A DNA stretch of 7,125 bases. It comes from JAFDVL01 sp043736395 (GTDB taxonomy: Bacteria; Acidobacteriota; Blastocatellia; RBC074). The position numbers and the translations under genes were made by a program. The notes under the pieces were generated by a model. That model made no database searches. It was given only the letters and a program-made list of their open reading frames with translations, and had not been told where the DNA came from. How positions within the stretch are numbered: position 1 is the first letter of the stretch; the number at the start of each line of letters is the position of its first letter. Location: the NCBI GenBank assembly GCA_043736395.1, contig JAYTCQ010000251.1, positions 1 through 7,125 of the forward strand, in the 5' to 3' direction. This document shows, piece by piece, positions 6,166 through 7,125 of the stretch.

Positions 6166-6190
6166 AAAAACGCAAACTGGAAAGTTTGCG
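6166..6190 (-). terminator. Rho-independent terminator of recO, formed by a repeat arm
   Basis: On the minus strand the recO stop codon is followed immediately by an 8-bp stem CGCAAACT/AGTTTGCG with a 4-nt loop and then five T (6170-6166). The stem is short but perfect. It is made entirely from the right arm of the 6092-6194 repeat. Confidence 0.6.
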
Positions 6191-6946
6191 CTACGTTGAC
6201 CGCAGCCGCCCTAACATTTCATAAGATTTCAATTCGCGTTCGAGCGTATTTTTGATGAGTCGCGCTACGACCGACTCAAGCCTGGATAAAGTGACCGGGT
6301 CACGTTTGATGTGGACAAAATTTTCCGGCGCGGTGCGTAAAATATCATTCACTAATTGTCTGACGTCGGTATTTAGTTCTTCGCCGCGCTGGACTGAGCA
6401 ATTATTGCAAAGCAATCCGCCTTCAGCGTTAATCCACGCGGCTGATGTGCCTGGAATTGATTTTTGGCACTCCGCGCAGTTGCGCCAGTCCGGGAAGAAT
6501 CCCGCGAGCTTTAAAATCCAGACTTCAGCATATCGAAGCAATAATCGTGGGTCGTTATCTTCCATTTGCTTCAGAGCTTTAAGCAGTGCTCCGACTAAAC
6601 GGTACATCGTTTCGTTGGGTTCATGATCGGGCATGAACTCCATCAGCAATTCGCTTAAATAATGGAGCGCGGTGAGGCGTTCGCTGCTGATTACGTCGTG
6701 GAATTGCGAGCGCAAAATATCGCAGTTATTGATGGAAACCAGATCGCGGTTTTCCTGCTCAAAATATGTCAAAGAAACTTCGGTAAACGGTTCCAGGCTG
6801 GAGCCGTATTTACTTTTTAATTTTCGTGCGCCGTGGGCGACTCCGCGAATTTTCCCCGCGTCTTTTGTCAGAAAGACACAGATTTTATCGGCTTCCTTCA
6901 GAGTGAAGCTGCGGAGGACAAAAGCATCTGTTTCGCGCAAAGGCAT
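6191..6946 (-). CDS. recO: DNA repair protein RecO
   Basis: 251 residues, normal RecO length. RecO loads RecA onto SSB-coated single-stranded DNA with RecR (RecFOR pathway) and anneals complementary strands; it acts at the nucleoid. The N-terminal OB-fold region about 1-80 begins with the family pattern RETDAFVLRSFTLKEADKI and contains the basic stretch GVAHGARKLKSKYGSSLEPF (35-54). A helical region follows, with a four-cysteine zinc site C157-x2-C160 ... C180-x2-C183. Start ATG 6946 matches the usual RecO N-terminus, but no good Shine-Dalgarno precedes it. The stop TAG (6193-6191) lies inside a repeat arm, so the last codons may have been reshaped by the repeat. Downstream, same strand, is ppdK after a terminator. 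Confidence 0.96.
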   Translation of the reverse strand: MPLRETDAFVLRSFTLKEADKICVFLTKDAGKIRGVAHGARKLKSKYGSSLEPFTEVSLTYFEQENRDLVSINNCDILRSQFHDVISSERLTALHYLSELLMEFMPDHEPNETMYRLVGALLKALKQMEDNDPRLLLRYAEVWILKLAGFFPDWRNCAECQKSIPGTSAAWINAEGGLLCNNCSVQRGEELNTDVRQLVNDILRTAPENFVHIKRDPVTLSRLESVVARLIKNTLERELKSYEMLGRLRST

Positions 6947-7125
6947 AAACAGGTATCGTAAATGGTACGGCTGGAATAGTAAAGTGCGGAGTTTTTTTAA
7001 CGGTTGGTTCCCGACTGGAGCGCAATCGTCTCGATTGCCCGCGAGCGCGTGAAACGCCGCTCGCGGGACGTGGCGAGCAGTTCGCTTAATCTTCAGGGTA
7101 TTTCCTCGCCACGGTCGTTTGCCTC
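6947..7125. other. Gene-free right end with three stem-loops
   Basis: No coding frame is convincing. Stem-loops: gcaatcg-tct-cgattgc (7022-7038); cccgcgagcg/cgctcgcggg with a 10-nt loop (7038-7067), the two sharing one base; and cgtggcgag/ctcgccacg with a 27-nt loop (7069-7113). The 6947-7021 part is A+T-richer and should contain the recO promoter, but I see no strong boxes. Confidence 0.6.

Larger units (their letters stand above)
6092..6194. repeat. 103-bp nested inverted repeat between recO and ppdK (REPIN-like)
   Basis: Arms 6092-6115 and 6171-6194 are inverted copies matching at 23 of 24 positions. Each arm is itself a hairpin (cgcaaact, 4-nt loop, agtttgcg), and the one mismatch lies in that loop. 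The spacer (6116-6170) is A+T-rich. The right arm contains the recO stop codon; the left arm ends just before the ppdK Shine-Dalgarno. No target duplication is visible. Confidence 0.8.

Overview
The window looks like chromosomal DNA from a free-living bacterium of moderate G+C. My best guess is Acidobacteriota, class Blastocatellia. The guess rests on overall gene style (a 926-residue pyruvate phosphate dikinase, a xisH/xisI pair, NPxxYLPxVAxTLNNL-type TPR repeats) and on gaps packed with palindromic mini-repeats; no rRNA or other firm marker is present. Six protein genes are supported. Five are on the minus strand and one is on the plus strand.

Layout, left to right. Positions 1-950 (-) hold the N-terminal part of a coiled-coil/TPR protein that runs off the left edge. 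A 199-bp gap full of short triloop hairpins separates it from a 127-residue helical protein at 1150-1533 (-). The small protein ends, and the TPR protein begins, with matching Asn/Gln/Ile-rich beta motifs, so the two are probably a functional pair. The 1534-1982 stretch has no gene but carries a 195-bp nested palindrome (1666-1860). A plus-strand two-helix membrane protein with a beta-rich cytosolic domain (1983-2474) converges on, and overlaps, a xisH-xisI cassette (3186-2447, -). A terminator (3199-3246) separates the cassette from ppdK (6068-3288, -), which encodes pyruvate phosphate dikinase. recO (6946-6191, -), for recombinational repair, lies upstream of ppdK. Its stop codon and terminator fall inside one arm of another nested inverted repeat (6092-6194). 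The right end (6947-7125) has no gene I can support, only more hairpins.

How it fits together. recO and ppdK are housekeeping genes with their own transcription boundaries. xisHI and the small-protein/TPR pair are accessory modules. The two most interesting signals are (i) the matched motifs of the 1150-1533 and 1-950 genes, which resemble the effector/receptor pairing of bacterial amyloid-type or effector-associated signalling systems, and (ii) the repeated REPIN-like design (two inverted arms, each itself a hairpin) in three gaps, with unrelated arm sequences. Both are inferences from sequence reading; no database search was made.
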